Origin: an uncultured Bacteroidota bacterium
Lineage (GTDB): Bacteria > Bacteroidota > Bacteroidia > B-17B0 > Aurantibacillaceae
Direction: 5' to 3'
Length of the DNA: 64,000 bases
NCBI GenBank assembly: GCA_937873155.1
Contig: CALMVZ010000009.1
Span: forward strand, 16,040 to 80,039
Made by a program: the position numbers and the translations under genes. Below, in pieces: positions 54,901 through 64,000 of the stretch; within the stretch, counting starts at the first letter, position 1; the number at the start of each line of letters is the position of its first letter. The notes below the pieces were generated by a model. It worked only from the letters and a program-made list of their open reading frames with translations, did not search any database and was not told the DNA's origin.

Positions 54901-56936
54901 GTCCCATTACTGCAAATGGTTTGTGTAGGTCCTGCATTCACTGTTGCAATCGGTGTGATCCTGATCATAACAGTATCTGTTACGTTAGGACAGGGCGAGT
55001 TGTTTGTTGAAGTTAATGTAAATGTGACAAGGCCTGCCGTAATATCCGCGGGCGTAATATTATAAGCAGTATTCAGGCTTGTATTATTAGGAGTGAATGC
55101 TCCGGGGCCGCTTGCATTCCAGATTCCTGTTGTTGTTCCGCCACTGACATTTCCTGTTAATGAAATGGTTCCTGAATTCGAACATAATCCAAGATTCGGT
55201 CCGGCATTTACTACAGCCAATGTTCTTATTCCTATTCTTATTGTATCAGATACCGCAAAACAGTTTCCGTTATTTGTTGAAGTTAAAGTCAGTGTGACAG
55301 AACCTGCTGCAATATCTGCGGCACTAGGAGTATAAGTACCGTTAAGTGCCGATGAAGACGGGTTAAATGATCCGCTTCCTGAAGTGGTCCAGTTTCCAGT
55401 AGTTGCCCCGCCGGTCACAATTCCATTCAAATTAAAGCTTGAGTTGCTGCAAATGGTTTGGCCTGTTCCGGCATTTACTGTAGGGGAAGGGGTTATTTGT
55501 ATGACAAGGGTGCTTGTTGCAGGCGGGCACGCTCCGTTATTTGTTGAAGTTAAAGTTATAGTGACAGAACCTGCAGTTATATCAGCCGCACTCGGAACAT
55601 AAGTAGTATTGAGATTGGTGGTAGATGAAAAAGTGCCGCTTCCGCTCGAAGACCAAACGCCTGTATTGCTAAATCCGGTCACGCTGCCTGCTAAAGTCAC
55701 GGTACTATTATTCGCACAAACTGTAGAAGAAGGACTCGCGTTAGTAATTGATACGTTCTGGAAACGTATGACGACGGTGTCCTGATCGGGCGGACAACCG
55801 TAATTACCGGTAGTAGTAAAAAACAAAGTAACAGAACCGGTAGCAACTTCTGCCGGTGTAGGTGTATAACTAATAGTATAAGAAGTATTGGAAGGGGTAT
55901 AAGTTCCGCCACCGCCACTCCATACAGCACTTGACGCGCTTGTTACGGCCCCATTCAATGTTGCGCTTGGACTTGTTTTGCAGACGAGTTGATCCGGTCC
56001 TGCATTTGCAGTGATCGGCATAGTAAATGAATTAACGACGGCAGTTGCTGTTGCGGGCGGACATCCTGTTTTATCATTGACTATAAAAGTATAAGTTCCC
56101 GGTCCGACGGTGACGGATGTTGCTGTGCTTCCCGTACTCCATGAATAAGTATAGGCGGGTAATCCGCCGGAAGCACTTCCTGTTAAGACGGCATTTGTTT
56201 GTCCGAAACAAATTGTAGTAAGCGTAGGATTTATAGTTGCAATAAGATCACTGTAAAAATAGACTCGTACAGTATCCTTAAAATAACTAGCCTGGCAAGG
56301 TGATTGCCCGAAACCTCCCACTTCATAATCCACAAAAGGTGGTGGGGTTCCGGTTGGTGTTACAACCACACTTGCACAACCTGCAGTACAACTTAAATAA
56401 GAGTTATAAGCACCGGGTGGCCCGGGATTGATGGAGTTCCAGGTGATGGTTGGTACTGAAAATCCGGTTACTGCTAATGTGGAAGTACAGCCATTCCTTA
56501 CTAAAATAGAATCAGGAACAACGGGTTTGGGGATTGCTGATATGGTATATGTGTTTTGATTGTTACCGGGTTTACAAAATGTCAGGACGTGAGGGCCTGG
56601 GCCGCTTAAACAGATAGGAGTTCCGATTGCAATTGGAGGGCCACAACCGATCTGATAAAATATGGCTCCGGGCGGGATCGCACCGGATGCAATACCAAAA
56701 TTGATGCCCATAGAATTAGGATCAAGAAGTATTGTGAATTTTATGCAAACATCAGGATTTGTAGCTCCGCAACAGGTGTCATTCCTTGAAACATTCGGGC
56801 TGGTATAAGTACAGGCAGGGCAACCTATTAAATTAGCAGTGAAAGAAGGAGTAGAGGGACCGCAAGGTTGAGAGAGAACTGTGGTTACAGTCATCAGGCA
56901 GAACGCGAGTAGTAAGGAATGTAAAGTTTTACTCAT
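51981..56936 (-). CDS. Giant secreted repeat protein with PKD domain and gliding-associated C-terminal domain
   Basis: The 1651-residue protein has a signal peptide, about 270 residues of N-terminal domain, 13 modules of about 90 residues, a PKD domain (AQFTASTYTAYIPNDPISFT, YYWYFGDGG) and a C-terminal domain with FTPNTSGSNGGVYNVNDFSND, YNLMIFNRWGELIFQS and GWDGYFNGK. The last is the gliding-motility-associated C-terminal domain (CHU_C), an alternative T9SS-linked signal. Modules read NAGPNQxxCSN...GIWxxSGxGxFxPNNTTLNTxY...SVTFTLTSTNNGPCPAVxDTV. It is the first gene of the operon with the PD40 and PorP genes. Probable surface adhesin; ligand unknown. Confidence 0.93.
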   Translation of the reverse strand: MSKTLHSLLLAFCLMTVTTVLSQPCGPSTPSFTANLIGCPACTYTSPNVSRNDTCCGATNPDVCIKFTILLDPNSMGINFGIASGAIPPGAIFYQIGCGPPIAIGTPICLSGPGPHVLTFCKPGNNQNTYTISAIPKPVVPDSILVRNGCTSTLAVTGFSVPTITWNSINPGPPGAYNSYLSCTAGCASVVVTPTGTPPPFVDYEVGGFGQSPCQASYFKDTVRVYFYSDLIATINPTLTTICFGQTNAVLTGSASGGLPAYTYSWSTGSTATSVTVGPGTYTFIVNDKTGCPPATATAVVNSFTMPITANAGPDQLVCKTSPSATLNGAVTSASSAVWSGGGGTYTPSNTSYTISYTPTPAEVATGSVTLFFTTTGNYGCPPDQDTVVIRFQNVSITNASPSSTVCANNSTVTLAGSVTGFSNTGVWSSSGSGTFSSTTNLNTTYVPSAADITAGSVTITLTSTNNGACPPATSTLVIQITPSPTVNAGTGQTICSNSSFNLNGIVTGGATTGNWTTSGSGSFNPSSSALNGTYTPSAADIAAGSVTLTLTSTNNGNCFAVSDTIRIGIRTLAVVNAGPNLGLCSNSGTISLTGNVSGGTTTGIWNASGPGAFTPNNTSLNTAYNITPADITAGLVTFTLTSTNNSPCPNVTDTVMIRITPIATVNAGPTQTICSNGTPSLNGTISGGTTTGIWTTSGSGTFSPSSTALNASYLASAADIAAGTVTLTLTSTNNGYCPAVSDNVVISIKGIAIVSAGPNLALCSNSGSISLTGNVSGGSTTGIWSASGTGTYNPNNTTLNTAYNITPADISAGSVTFTLTSTNNGPCPAVMDTVQVSITTLASVNAGPNQNLCSNTSSINLSGTVIGVSGNGVWTSGGVGSFNPNNTTLNTAYNITSGDISTGSVTFTLTSTNNGPCPAVTDSVRVTIRTLATVNAGPNQAICSNAGSISLSGSINGVTSTGFWTSSGNGSYNPNNTTLNTLYNVSSNDITAGSVTFTLVSTNNGPCPAVIDTVQISITTLASVNAGSNQNICSNTGSINLNGIVTGVSGFGIWNASGSGTFTPNNITLNGSYLITPTDITNGFVTFTLTSLNNGPCPAVTDSVRVNIRQLATVNAGPGKIICSSAGTVSLNGTISGGTSTGIWTTNGTGPFVPGSTSLNNTYFITVGDVAMGTVTFTLSSTNNGVCPAVTDTMLLFIDQVSTVNAGPNQALCANTNTINLNGTIGGGSTTGIWSSSGTGSFTPNNTTLNTTYSITPADIFNGSVTFTLSSTNNAACPVIRDTVRISIRRLAVVNAGPDQSVCSTTTTVPFSGSVSVGSTTGIWTTSGTGFFSPGNTSLNTNYNTTTQDISSGSVLLILTSTNNGVCPAVIDTAKLTIMVKPVLTINADTSVCAYGSSFTASASLSGGSGNVLWTTNGNGFFQPDFVNPTTYNFGTNDLANGFVVLTVTSINNGACGNSQASMFVNIRPVPNAQFTASTYTAYIPNDPISFTNQSTNANSYYWYFGDGGFSNVTNPIHNYPTVGFYTVGLIATNQFGCKDTAEQQITVISDIQWPNVFTPNTSGSNGGVYNVNDFSNDVFFPYTAGVTEYNLMIFNRWGELIFQSHDILTGWDGYFNGKLCQQDAYVWKAEVKFFDGRKYNKAGSVTLLR
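52520..56015 (-). repeat. Thirteen tandem modules of about 269 bp in the giant protein gene
   Basis: Each module is about 269 bp and encodes about 90 residues. Modules 6-7 and 8-9 share pairwise features: both pairs end the first module in TVQ(V/I)SITTL and start the next ASVNAG, and both end the second with TDSVRV. This suggests duplication of two-module units. Modules 3/5 and 4/6 are also related as pairs. Confidence 0.85.
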
Positions 56937-57111
56937 ACGGGGCCCAATTAGTGAATAAAAAACCTTCTGGGTTAATTGTACGTAAAATAAATAAATAGGT
57001 TTACACCGAAATTAAAATTCGTTGAAAACGGTTGTTTTCCCGTCTAACAACCTAAAAAACTTGTTTGTGGATAAGAAGTTAATAAGAGGAGGTCTTTACC
57101 TGAAACCTTTT

Positions 57112-57327
57112 TTAAACGCCTTTCTTTCTGCCTACGATCACGAGTATAATTCCTCCGGCGAGTAATGTTCCTCCTATGATAGGCGACCAACTAATAGGGT
57201 GACTTTCTTCTTTATTGATCTCCAATTTACCAAGATCCAGAACTTTTTCTTCTGTTGTAAAATTGATCCCGGAAATTATCATCATAATTGCACCAATTAT
57301 AATGAGGATGATACCAGCTGCTCTCAT
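57112..57327 (-). CDS. Small two-segment membrane protein
   Basis: The 71-residue protein has two membrane segments (GIILIIIGAIMMIISGI; IIGGTLLAGGIILVIVG) around a short polar loop (TTEEKVLDLGKLEINKEES) and a basic end. It resembles DUF3185-like proteins. Inner membrane; function unknown. Confidence 0.55.
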   Translation of the reverse strand: MRAAGIILIIIGAIMMIISGINFTTEEKVLDLGKLEINKEESHPISWSPIIGGTLLAGGIILVIVGRKKGV

Positions 57328-57414
57328 GTGTTTAGAATTTTGATCATAAACAAAGATGCTGTCATGTAAAACAAAAAGCTTTACATATTTTAATTATAAA
57401 TTTACATGATTCGC

Positions 57415-59475
<2,061 letters not shown>

Positions 59476-59548
59476 TCAGTCAATTTCTCCTCATAATTTT
59501 CATTATTTTTAACGTATCAAATCGGCAAAGAAATATCTGTTTGGCTTA

Positions 59549-59911
59549 ATGGTGGTTGTTTACCTGACTACTGCGATAGGCATTCCTGTTTATATGCATT
59601 ATTGTGGCGGTGAGTTAGAGAAGGTTAGTTTTTTAGTTGAAACTGAAGGTTGTTGCGAAGGTGAAGAACCCGGCGAAGCTGATGGTTGTTGTGATAATGA
59701 AAATACTTTCGCAAGATATTCACCTGATTTTACTGTAAAAAAAGTTGTTGATTCTGATTTTCATATTGCCGATCTTAATTTATTCGTAGTAGCAACTTCA
59801 ATTTTCGATAATAAGATCGAATCAAACCCTGTTTTAGTTTCTAAATACTTTTTTCCTCCTCCGGATATACTCCGTAGTAATATTATCCGTACCACTTTTC
59901 TCAGAATTTAA
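59549..59911 (+). CDS. HYC_CC_PP-family protein, start uncertain
   Basis: The 120-residue frame has the family marks: MHYCGGELEKVSFL, then EGCCEGEEP and DGCCDNEN, and the PPPD segment near the C-terminus. The family is Bacteroidota-specific and commonly sits with heavy-metal genes; Cys pairs suggest metal binding. ATG 59549 leaves a short signal region, while the frame is open upstream from 59513 (KSAKKYLFGLMVVVYLTT), so a non-ATG start such as CTG 59537 is possible. Confidence 0.75.
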   Translation: MVVVYLTTAIGIPVYMHYCGGELEKVSFLVETEGCCEGEEPGEADGCCDNENTFARYSPDFTVKKVVDSDFHIADLNLFVVATSIFDNKIESNPVLVSKYFFPPPDILRSNIIRTTFLRI

Positions 59912-59960
59912 TGGTTAGGCTTTTTCTAGAGTCTATTATTAACTATTAAATTAAATCAAA

Positions 59961-60305
59961 ATGAAAAATATATTTTTAGTGATCGGATTATTAATATCCG
60001 TTTATTCATATAGTCAAAATACAATTAAAACAGAGACTTTTGCCGTAAAAGGTAATTGCGATATGTGTCAAACACGGATCGAGAACGCAGCGGATATAAA
60101 AGGCGTTAAGATCTGTAAATGGGATATCGATAAAAAAGTGGCTACAGTAACATATAATACCTCGAAAACAACTCTTGAGCAGATCCAAAAAGCGATCGCT
60201 GCGAAGGGGTATGATGCAGGGGATATTAAAGGCGACGATGCTGCGTATAAAAAACTCCCAAACTGTTGTCAGTACAAAGATCACGCTTGCACCGATAAAA
60301 AATAA
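59961..60305 (+). CDS. Secreted heavy-metal-associated (HMA) domain protein
   Basis: The 114-residue protein has a signal peptide (KNIFLVIGLLISVYSYSQ), then an HMA domain with the metal motif GNCDMCQTRIE and the fold ending TTLEQIQKAIAAKGYDA. A Cys/His-rich tail (CCQYKDHAC) may add a second metal site. HMA domains bind copper or related metals; here the domain is exported rather than cytoplasmic. It is followed 5 bases later by the TonB receptor gene. Confidence 0.88.
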   Translation: MKNIFLVIGLLISVYSYSQNTIKTETFAVKGNCDMCQTRIENAADIKGVKICKWDIDKKVATVTYNTSKTTLEQIQKAIAAKGYDAGDIKGDDAAYKKLPNCCQYKDHACTDKK

Positions 60306-60310
60306 TTGCC

Positions 60311-62581
60311 ATGAAACAGTTATTTTTTATTCTCGCTTTGGCGGGATGTAACTTCATGTCATTAGCCCAGATCAACGGCAGTGTATTTGAATTCGATCAG
60401 AATAAAAAACAGGTCGGGATACCAAGCGCTATTGTGCAGATCAAACACGGTGAGTTCACTTCAACCGATAGTTTAGGATTTTTTTCTTTATTAACAGCAA
60501 AAAAGGGTGATACGCTTATATTTTCCCTTACCGGTTACAAAACTGAATCTGTGATCCTGAAAAGCATTGAAAAACCTTTGGCAGTTAATTTAAGCAGCGG
60601 AGTAATGCTGAATGAAGTTGAGATCGCTTATCGTACGAGCGGCACTGATATTTCGTATTTGAGCGCAATGAAACTTGAAATATTGAACGAGCGTTCTTTA
60701 ATGAAAGCCGCATGTTGTAATTTATCTGAAAGTTTTGAAACCAATCCAAGCATCGATGTGAATTTTGCAGATGCAGTAACCGGAACTAAACAAATTCAAA
60801 TGTTAGGTTTATCCGGACAGTATGCCCAGATCACAAAAGAGAATATGCCTTATATGCGAGGGCTCGCTAATGGTTATGGTTTAACTTTTATTCCGGGCAC
60901 ATGGATAAAATCCATTCAATTAAGTAAAGGTGCCGGATCAGTTGTGAATGGTTTTGAAAGTTTCACCGGACAGATCAATACTGAATTGCATGATCCGGCT
61001 ACTATGGATAAATTCACCTTCAATAGCTACGTAAATCAAAACGGAAGGAATGAGTATAACCTGGATTTCAAGCAGGCGGTAACAAAAAATTTCTCAACCA
61101 ATTGGTTAGCGCATACAAGTTTTAATCCATTGGCAGAAGATCATAATTCAGACGGCTTCGCTGATATTCCAACAGGCCGGCAATATAATATCATGAAGAA
61201 ATGGAATTATGAGAATCCTAAAACCGGTTTTGAAGGGAAGTGGGGCGCGAGTTATTTGAAGGATGAACGTTTAGGCGGACAAATATCAAAGCATCACGCT
61301 GCGCATTCAGATACTTTGGCCCCGTATTACATTGGCATAAATAATGAAAAGTGGGAATTATTCAGTAAAACAGGATATGTGTTCCGTAAGAAGCCGGGGA
61401 CAAGTATGGGGCTACAGTTATCGTATCTCAATCATGACCAGAATAATTATTTCGGGAGTACTATTTATAATTCTACTCAGAAAACATTTTATGCCAATTA
61501 TATTTTCCAGGGCATCATAAAAACCACAGATAATACTTACAAGGTAGGAGCTAGTTATTTGGATGATGATATTAACGAAAAATTTCAACTATTCAGGTTT
61601 AACAGAAAAGAACAGGTAGCAGGGGCTTTTGCAGAGTTGGCGATCAACAGAAAAGAAAAGTTTAATATGGTAGCCGGGTTCCGTGTCGATCATCATAATT
61701 ATTATGGTGTATTCTACACCCCACGTTTACATTTAAGATATGCATTTACATCCAATAGTATTTTGCGCTTAAGCGGTGGTCGGGCTTTACGTACGGCAAA
61801 TATTTTCGCAGACAATGCTTATCTGATGGCTTCTAATCGTCAATGGACCTTGCAACCTTCAGATCTTGCAATGCCTTACGGATTGAAACCTGAAACAGGC
61901 TGGAATTACGGATTGAACTTTACGCAAAGGTTTAAGATAAACTATAGGGAAGCTTATATTACAATTGATGCCTATAGAACTGATTTCGAAGACCAGGTAG
62001 TTATTGATCTCGATAATCCAAATGAAATCCTAATCTATAACTTAAAAGGCCCTTCTTATTCAAATACGGCGCAATTTGAATTCAACATGGAACCACGGAA
62101 ACGTTTTTTTGTAAAAACAGCTTATCGGTACGTAGATACCCGTGTTACTTATCGAGGGTCTTTATTAGAAAAACCAATGATATCAACTAACAGAGCTTTC
62201 ATTAATTTTAGTTATGAAACACGTAACGAGCACTGGCAGTTTGATTTTACAACTCAATTTAACGGATCAAAGCGTTTGCCGGTAAGAATGTCGAGTCCTT
62301 ACGGAACATTATATGAAAGCAGATCGCCTGACTTTTATAATTTGTTAGGTCAAATTACCTATTTAACAAAATTCAAACGTTCGGAGTTACATATTTATCT
62401 TGGAGTAGAGAACTTGCTTAATTATAAACAAGCTAATCCTATTGTGGACGCTGGAAATCCATACAGTAAATATTTTGATGCCAGTATGGTTTGGGGGCCG
62501 ATCTATGGAAGAATGATATACGCAGGCTTAAGATTTAAAATAAAAGAACTGACGTGGTTGAAGTTTAAGGAGGATAAATAA
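60311..62581 (+). CDS. TonB-dependent receptor with N-terminal carboxypeptidase-like domain
   Basis: The 756-residue protein has a signal peptide, a carboxypeptidase-regulatory-like domain (INGSVFEFDQNKKQVGIPSAI), a plug domain (VGTKQIQMLGLSGQYAQITKENMPYMRG; SKGAGSVVNGFESFTGQINTEL) and a C-terminal 22-strand barrel ending in VENLLNYKQANP. The plug contains AACCNLSESFETNPS, typical of receptors near HMA genes. It takes a substrate across the outer membrane with TonB; by context this is a metal or metal complex. A hairpin terminator follows. Confidence 0.92.
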   Translation: MKQLFFILALAGCNFMSLAQINGSVFEFDQNKKQVGIPSAIVQIKHGEFTSTDSLGFFSLLTAKKGDTLIFSLTGYKTESVILKSIEKPLAVNLSSGVMLNEVEIAYRTSGTDISYLSAMKLEILNERSLMKAACCNLSESFETNPSIDVNFADAVTGTKQIQMLGLSGQYAQITKENMPYMRGLANGYGLTFIPGTWIKSIQLSKGAGSVVNGFESFTGQINTELHDPATMDKFTFNSYVNQNGRNEYNLDFKQAVTKNFSTNWLAHTSFNPLAEDHNSDGFADIPTGRQYNIMKKWNYENPKTGFEGKWGASYLKDERLGGQISKHHAAHSDTLAPYYIGINNEKWELFSKTGYVFRKKPGTSMGLQLSYLNHDQNNYFGSTIYNSTQKTFYANYIFQGIIKTTDNTYKVGASYLDDDINEKFQLFRFNRKEQVAGAFAELAINRKEKFNMVAGFRVDHHNYYGVFYTPRLHLRYAFTSNSILRLSGGRALRTANIFADNAYLMASNRQWTLQPSDLAMPYGLKPETGWNYGLNFTQRFKINYREAYITIDAYRTDFEDQVVIDLDNPNEILIYNLKGPSYSNTAQFEFNMEPRKRFFVKTAYRYVDTRVTYRGSLLEKPMISTNRAFINFSYETRNEHWQFDFTTQFNGSKRLPVRMSSPYGTLYESRSPDFYNLLGQITYLTKFKRSELHIYLGVENLLNYKQANPIVDAGNPYSKYFDASMVWGPIYGRMIYAGLRFKIKELTWLKFKEDK

Positions 62582-62583
62582 AA

Positions 62584-62618
62584 GAAATGGTGGCTTCGAC
62601 AAGCTCAGCCACCATTTC
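62584..62618 (+). terminator. Terminator after the TonB receptor gene
   Basis: GAAATGGTGGCT pairs with AGCCACCATTTC over 12 bp with an 11-base loop (TCGACAAGCTC). It lies 2 bases after the receptor stop. Few T residues follow, so the termination efficiency is uncertain. Confidence 0.65.
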
Positions 62619-62669
62619 TATAAAACAACATAATTGTAAATTAAAGCGGTGACCGCCGAATCCCCGCTT

Positions 62670-63968
62670 TTATTCGATCACAATTTTTCCTACACTAATA
62701 ATTTCTTTGTTCGATAGAACAGAATAATTGTAAATTCCTTTTGCAAGGTTTTCTGTTTTTATAGGGTTATTTCCTTTTTTTACAGATTGCCTGTGGATGG
62801 TTTGCCCTAAAATATTCTTCAATTCCAGTTCCCCGTTATTTATTTCTTTATTGATCTCGATATAAAAATTTCCTGAGTTTGGATTCGGGTACAGTTTGTA
62901 ATTTGCGTAATTAGAAATTGAATTAATTCCAGTAGGGCTAATTTTAGTCGGGGCACACTGTGCATCAAAATAAGCATAACCACCATGCCCTGAATAAGGG
63001 CAGTCAACTGCAGTTACTTGAACAACTATACATTGCCCCATCCATAAACTTAAGTCTATAGATGTGTATTCCCACTTATTATAAGCCCATCCAACTGATG
63101 AAGCAGGAAAGGATGTTATTGTGCTTGGACTAGAACAGTTTCCCATTGGGGTACATCCTGTGCCGGCAGGTGCAGTAACACTATAATTCGAAATTGTAGC
63201 TAACATATTTCCTAAACAATCTTTAAATAAAATTCTAATGGCCCCGTTATCACAACAACAGTGTCCGGTTTGGGCTACAGCGATAAAAGCAAAATTAAAG
63301 AACACGTTAGATGGTGTAACAACAAAACTTTTTCTTAATTGATTAACGCTTGAACCCGGAGTAGCATTATTCAGTTGTATAAACCAATCACCATAACAAT
63401 TAAAGCCATTTGCAGAAGTCGCTCCGGGATAAGTGGTTGTTGTGTTTCCAAAAACTGAATAAATAGGATATGAAGCTCCAATGATAGGGTCAACGTAACC
63501 TGCCCATCCTGGAGCAATTAGTGTAACCGGATTTGGCACACCTGTCATAAAAGATGTATTAGTACAATTTCCTGTAGCTCCCCAGGCGGAATTTGAACCT
63601 CCGTTAACGGTCCAGCCGTTAATGGCATTTGGGGTGGTAACAGTTATTGTTCCCGGCACAGGACTAGATAAACTGGCCTCTTCAAAATCTTCGTTCACAC
63701 AAGCGGCTACAGCAAGTTTACTATAATCCACTTTTGGTTCTTCAGCAGATCTTAAATTATATTTTTGTTTTATGAATTCACGTCTGTGTACCGCTATATA
63801 AATCGGCATTTCTTCTGCCGTGATCCCTCTGTATGGGGCGGCATCAATTAATGTTTTTTCATCAAAACCTGTCAATGAATCGTTAACCGATAAACTGAAG
63901 TTTTGCGAAAATGAAGTTGAAACTGTTAAAAGGAATAAGGCTGAAATCGAAAGGAATTGTTTTTTCAT
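62670..63968 (-). CDS. Secreted protein with T9SS type A sorting domain
   Basis: The 432-residue protein has a signal peptide (KKQFLSISALFLLTVSTSFSQ), a prodomain-like N-terminus with PYRGITAEEMPIYIAVHRRE, a middle beta-rich domain with NEDFEEASLSSPVPGTITVT, Cys pairs (GHCCCDNGAI, GTGCTPMGNC), and a C-terminal sorting domain: LYPNPNSGNFYIE, LKNILGQTIHRQ, LAKGIYNYSVL and ISVGKIVIE. It is secreted by T9SS. The passenger role is unknown. Confidence 0.88.
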   Translation of the reverse strand: MKKQFLSISALFLLTVSTSFSQNFSLSVNDSLTGFDEKTLIDAAPYRGITAEEMPIYIAVHRREFIKQKYNLRSAEEPKVDYSKLAVAACVNEDFEEASLSSPVPGTITVTTPNAINGWTVNGGSNSAWGATGNCTNTSFMTGVPNPVTLIAPGWAGYVDPIIGASYPIYSVFGNTTTTYPGATSANGFNCYGDWFIQLNNATPGSSVNQLRKSFVVTPSNVFFNFAFIAVAQTGHCCCDNGAIRILFKDCLGNMLATISNYSVTAPAGTGCTPMGNCSSPSTITSFPASSVGWAYNKWEYTSIDLSLWMGQCIVVQVTAVDCPYSGHGGYAYFDAQCAPTKISPTGINSISNYANYKLYPNPNSGNFYIEINKEINNGELELKNILGQTIHRQSVKKGNNPIKTENLAKGIYNYSVLSNKEIISVGKIVIE

Positions 63969-64000
63969 GCTAAGAGGGTTTATCCATTAAATATAGGAAA

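Noticed and set aside
53632..55602. Row of plus-strand ORFs opposite the giant repeat gene
   Set aside because: They repeat with the 269-bp period of the minus-strand modules and share similar translations, so they are mirror images of the coding repeats.

Overview
This window looks like the chromosome of an uncultured, low-GC member of the Bacteroidota. The signs are a PorP/SprF-type type IX secretion (T9SS) membrane protein, three proteins with T9SS type A sorting tails, a giant protein with a gliding-motility-associated C-terminal domain, two TonB-dependent-type outer-membrane receptors, GWxTD, DUF2752 and HYC_CC_PP proteins, promoters with the Bacteroidota -7 box TAnnTTTG, and almost no Shine-Dalgarno sites. 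Genus cannot be told from the sequence. Most of the window is chromosomal housekeeping; the accessory-looking parts are about 12.8-16.5 kb, 27.1-27.7 kb and 45.2-49.4 kb.

Layout. 1-6.4 kb: the end of an outer-membrane beta-barrel receptor, then a tightly packed minus-strand set (CNNM/CBS membrane protein, TPMT-like methyltransferase, class III aminotransferase; lipoprotein and small HTH protein). 6.5-9.7 kb: two POT-family peptide transporters. 9.9-17.5 kb: a polyhydroxyalkanoate (PHA) locus with phaB and phaJ on the minus strand, facing away from a phaE-like subunit gene, a membrane glycosyltransferase-like gene, class III phaC, an antitoxin with a frameshifted RelE/ParE toxin, and fabD. 17.5-27 kb: alanine dehydrogenase, a YfiT/DinB protein, small lipoproteins, a PhnA-like protein, tadA, a T9SS cargo protein, a glycosyltransferase, gap and a WG-repeat protein. 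27.2-27.65 kb: a tandem palindromic repeat block. 27.7-34.1 kb: pruA, parB, parA, a metallo-beta-lactamase-fold hydrolase and a GWxTD lipoprotein. 34.2-45.3 kb: an AI-2E/PerM transporter, DUF2461, tRNA-His, a flippase, DUF2752, pyrD, an HMG-CoA-lyase-like gene, an LRR protein, ubiX, an OmpA-family protein, a T9SS cargo protein and tRNA-Ser. 45.3-49.4 kb: a patchy region with a decayed GIY-YIG fragment, a DUF4199-like protein, hsp20 with a strong Shine-Dalgarno site, orphan lipoproteins, a stand-alone PAS protein, a stand-alone sensor-like domain and an OmpA tail remnant. 49.4-57 kb: a T9SS-type operon (13-repeat giant protein, TPR-PD40 lipoprotein-like protein, PorP/SprF). 57-64 kb: ligA, a HYC_CC_PP / HMA / TonB-receptor metal locus, and a further T9SS cargo protein.

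How the parts connect. PhaB reduces acetoacetyl-CoA and PhaJ draws on beta-oxidation intermediates; both supply (R)-3-hydroxyacyl-CoA to PhaEC. No thiolase (phaA) or phasin is visible here. The 49.4-57 kb operon would make an exported repeat protein together with its outer-membrane anchor. The 59.5-62.6 kb genes read as a secreted metal-binding peptide plus receptor.

The most notable signals are the PHA locus with its long PhaE and broken toxin, the 13-module giant protein with two-module higher-order duplication, the OmpA-tail relic beside porP, several families of intergenic palindromic repeats, and repeated cases of a -7 box lying within about 10-15 nt of the start codon. I did not find a clearly new multi-gene system; the candidates are given as findings with tests.
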